Shown here in pieces: positions 61,601 to 64,000 of a DNA stretch of 64,000 nt. Position 1 is the stretch's first letter; each line of letters begins with the position of its first letter. A model generated the notes under the pieces. It was not told the origin of the DNA and made no database searches. It saw only the letters and a list, made by a program, of their open reading frames with translations. Source of the DNA: Ryuthela nishihirai (taxonomy: Eukaryota > Arthropoda > Arachnida > Araneae > Heptathelidae); NCBI GenBank assembly GCA_038380435.1, contig JAWZYU010000056.1, positions 930,001 through 994,000 on the forward strand. The letters run 5' to 3'. The position numbers were made by a program, and so were the translations under genes.

Positions 61601-62068
61601 AGGTTGGGGTAGGGGATCCACTGGAACAGCTGTTGGGAGACAGATGGTAGCCTCCCGTCAAGGTCATCCAGCGTGTTCTTTAACGTTGGGTTGTTTTACC
61701 TCTGAGCGGCAGTCTTTTGCACACCATGGGCTAAATGGCCAGGTCACATGGACCCCGAAGGCTCAGAGAAGGTTGGTGGAGGGGACCCACTGGAACAGCT
61801 GTTGGGAGACAGATGGTAGCCTCCCGTCACGGCCATCCAGCGTGTTCTTTAACGTGCACAGGGTATGTCTCTCCCGCACACTGGGCCACGGCTTATTGAC
61901 CCATCCGACGGACGGCGGCCTTTCCAATCCCATCGGTGTCCCCTACTGACCGTGAGCAGGGCGGGGAAATTTTGCGAAGATAAATCTCAACGCTGACCCA
62001 GCTGGGACTCGAACCTGGGAACTAGATTACGAGTCTGGCGCGCTACCAACTGAGCCACCCCCGCCCCA
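58641..62068 (-). mobile_element. SINE-A element with 19 tandem 3' modules
   Basis: On the minus strand a complete head and body (62,068 to about 61,854) are followed by nineteen 169-bp modules instead of one. The last module ends at the left with the normal tail. No convincing target-site duplication was found at its borders. Confidence 0.92.
58643..61853 (-). repeat. 169-bp satellite from SINE-A 3' module, 19 units, with higher-order repeats
   Basis: Unit borders recur every 169 bp (58,643, 58,812, 58,981 ... 61,685). Variants such as GGCCATGTCATATGG, CTGACAGAAGG and GGGGATCC recur every 676 bp (four units) in the left half and every 507 bp (three units) at 60,333-60,839/60,840-61,346, which look identical. 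The first three units share a GGGATATTTTACC start. Confidence 0.93.
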
Positions 62069-62540
62069 TATATTAATAAGAAAATGTGTATTGTTTTAAA
62101 AAGAACCATGTATCATATACTGTTTTTACATCAATGATTTTTTTTTGTGCTTCAATTCAGTTTTATAAAGCAAAAATTTTAAAACTGTAATTTTATATTT
62201 TAGACATTGCTCATTCCAAACAAACTGTAAATCACATTCACTATTCATACTGTAAAATTAAGATTCCTGAACCACTAAATAAAAGCACCCTAGATGATTT
62301 AAAGTTAGCCATGCACACTTTTTGCTTCTGCACCAAGCAACAGCTAACCCTCACCTTAATTACCAGTGGAAAATGCAAAAATTCCACACTGGCACTGTTA
62401 TCGCAGGTTCTGGTCTTCCAACTGGATTGTTTTGTGTCACAGACAAAGACTCCTTATCATATTTCTATTCTCTCATGATTTCTCAACTGCATGAGTGTAG
62501 CAAACTTGAGGTATCAATAGCTGCAATTCACATTTATTGT
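62069..62540. other. Intergenic DNA between two SINE-A elements
   Basis: AT-rich; no feature supported. Confidence 0.4.
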
Positions 62541-62544
62541 GTTG

Positions 62545-63048
62545 TTGTTGGGTTGTTTTACCTCTGAGCGGCACTTTTTTGCACACCATGGGCTAAATGA
62601 CCAGGTCACATGGACCCCGAAGGCTCAGAGAAGGTTGGGGGAGGGGACCCACTGGAACAGCTGTTGGGAGACAGATGGTAGCCTCCCATCAAGGCCATCC
62701 AGCATGTTCTTTAACGTTGGATTGTTTTACTCTGAGCAGCACTTTTTTGCACACCATGGGCTAAATGACCAGGTCACACGGACCCCGAAGGCTCAGAGAA
62801 GGTTGGGGGAGGGGACCCACTGGAACAGCTGTTGGGAGACAGATGGTAGCCTCCCGTCAAGGCCATCCAGCGTGTTATTTAACGTGCACAGGGTATGTCT
62901 CTCCCGCACACGGAGCCACAGCTTAACGTCCCATCCGACGGCCGGCGGTCTTTCCAAGCCCATCGGTGTCCCCTACTGACCGTACATCGGTTTCCAAGCC
63001 ATCGGTGTCCCCTACTGACCGTAGGCAGGGCGGTGAGTTTTGCGGAGA
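62545..63048 (-). mobile_element. SINE-A copy with two 3' modules, head missing
   Basis: Two modules (62,545 to about 62,713 and about 62,714-62,882) are joined with the usual GTTAAAG-to-tail junction, followed by the body up to TTTTGCGGAGA. The tRNA head is absent. A 39-bp stretch (CATCGGTGTCCCCTACTGACC) is repeated near 62,960-63,020. Confidence 0.88.
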
Positions 63049-63059
63049 TTGATTGTGAT

Positions 63060-63620
63060 AGGAATCTCGTTCCCTTCTTCAGATAATCTCAATTCGTTGA
63101 AATCATTCTCTGAACCATAAATGGTAAATAAGATGTTTAAAATTTCTAACTCCTTCAAAATTTCTGTTTACGAAAAACCATCTGAAATTATAAAATGAAA
63201 TGTAACAAATCCGAAAATTTAGCTCAACTCCAAAATTACATCATGGAATCTTAACAGCTGCAGAATGTCGAGCCCTCAAACACTAAAAAATAAATGCACG
63301 TGTTCTCTTCTTGTCGTAGGACTGGGTTGACCTGTAGCTTTAGCACAAACATCTGAGTCATAGCAGAAAAAGTTCCAACCGGAAGGTCCAGGGCACCGCA
63401 CCCTTCATCAAATTTGCCAATAAGTCAACCACAGCTGCTGTAAAGCTGACCGAGCAGATCTAAAAGAAAGGGTGGCAGATATCGAAGTTCGCTCTCGGTG
63501 GCAAAATAGCGATTTCACAGCCCGGGTAGGTTCACAATAACAGTCGACCTCTATACTCACTGTGAAGCATCAAACTCTACAACCTGTCCATCTGTCACAT
63601 GACCAAATCTCCTCTCCTCC
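63060..63620. other. Intergenic DNA, nothing recognised
   Basis: Mixed composition, slightly less AT-rich from 63,290 on. No open frame with a known motif. Confidence 0.4.
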
Positions 63621-64000
63621 CGGGGTGGGGGTGGCTCAGTAGGTAGCGCGCCAGGCTCGTAATCTGTAGTTCCCAGGTTCGAGTCCCAGCTGGGTCAGCG
63701 TTGAGATTTATCTCCGCAAAATTCCCCGCCTTTCCCACGGTCAGTAGGGGACACCGATGGGCTTGGAAAGGCCGCTGTCCGTCAGATGGGACGTTAAGCC
63801 GTGGCCCCGTGTGCGGGAGAGCCATACCCTGTGCACGTTAAAGAACACGCTGGATGGCCTTGACGGGAGGCTACCATCTGTCTCCCAACAGCTGTTCCAG
63901 TGGGTCCCCTCCCCCAACCTTCTCTGAGCCTTCGGGGTCCATGTGACCTGGCCATTTAGCCCATGGTGTGCAAAAAAGTGCCGCTCAGAGGTAAAACAAC
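63621..64000 (+). mobile_element. SINE-A copy, cut by window end
   Basis: The head, body and 3' module are present up to GTAAAACAAC at the last base. Whether further modules follow cannot be seen. Confidence 0.92.

Noticed and set aside
58628..63061. TGATTGCGATAGG/TGATTGTGATAGG as a target-site duplication enclosing 58.64-63.05 kb
   Set aside because: The interval holds a complete SINE ending at 62,068, unrelated DNA and a second SINE, so a single insertion is not a simple explanation. The similarity may be chance.
23617..64000. Genuine tRNA genes at the SINE heads
   Set aside because: Each tRNA-like head is followed by the same SINE body and tail, most are flanked by target-site duplications, and the acceptor stems do not pair well.

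Overview
The window is animal nuclear DNA. It has a spliced gene with GT-AG introns, AT-rich introns, tRNA-derived SINEs with target-site duplications, and decayed mariner, Tc1 and hAT transposons. The transposon mix suggests an arthropod, perhaps a chelicerate; that is an inference, because no lineage-specific gene was seen. There is no sign of bacterial operons, CRISPR or plasmid functions.

Layout. (1) 1-22,893 is one minus-strand IS630/Tc1/mariner-superfamily transposon, running off the left edge. Its transposase N-terminal helix-turn-helix coding segment, exactly 41 codons (123 bp), has been tandemly amplified about 180 times into a 22.3-kb array (about 514-22,799). The broken rest of the transposase lies at 1-513. 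The 5' leader, start codon and terminal CAGGGTG end lie at 22,800-22,893. The array has long higher-order repeats of 3,387, 5,261 and 3,416 bp. (2) 23,019-47,938 carries six plus-strand exons encoding the C-terminal 252 residues of a B3GALNT2-type beta-1,3-N-acetylgalactosaminyltransferase (GT31). All splice phases agree. The 5' exons are not in the window. If they lie further left, the whole satellite-bearing transposon sits in an upstream intron, its end only 125 bp from the first visible exon. (3) 48,000-64,000 is gene-poor and filled with repeats.

Two families of tandem DNA arose here from mobile elements. One is the transposase array. The other is a 169-bp array made from the 3' module of the dominant SINE (called SINE-A here, about 385 bp, tRNA-like head, AACCC-type tail). 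The SINE-A 3' module is present once in most copies, twice at about 24.8 and 62.5 kb, about 11 times at 28.8-30.7 kb and 19 times at 58.6-61.9 kb, with the same junction (tail CAAC joined to GTTAAAG) at every locus.

Other content: a second SINE family (SINE-B), a palindromic pair with tRNA-like arms, a 440-bp non-autonomous element with about 100-bp inverted ends, a hAT MITE with an 8-bp duplication, a foldback just upstream of the last B3GALNT2 exon, relics of three other mariner copies, one Tc1 and one hAT transposase, and several local duplications. The long open frames across both satellites are by-products of repeat periodicity, not genes. All names rest on motifs read by eye; no database search was run.
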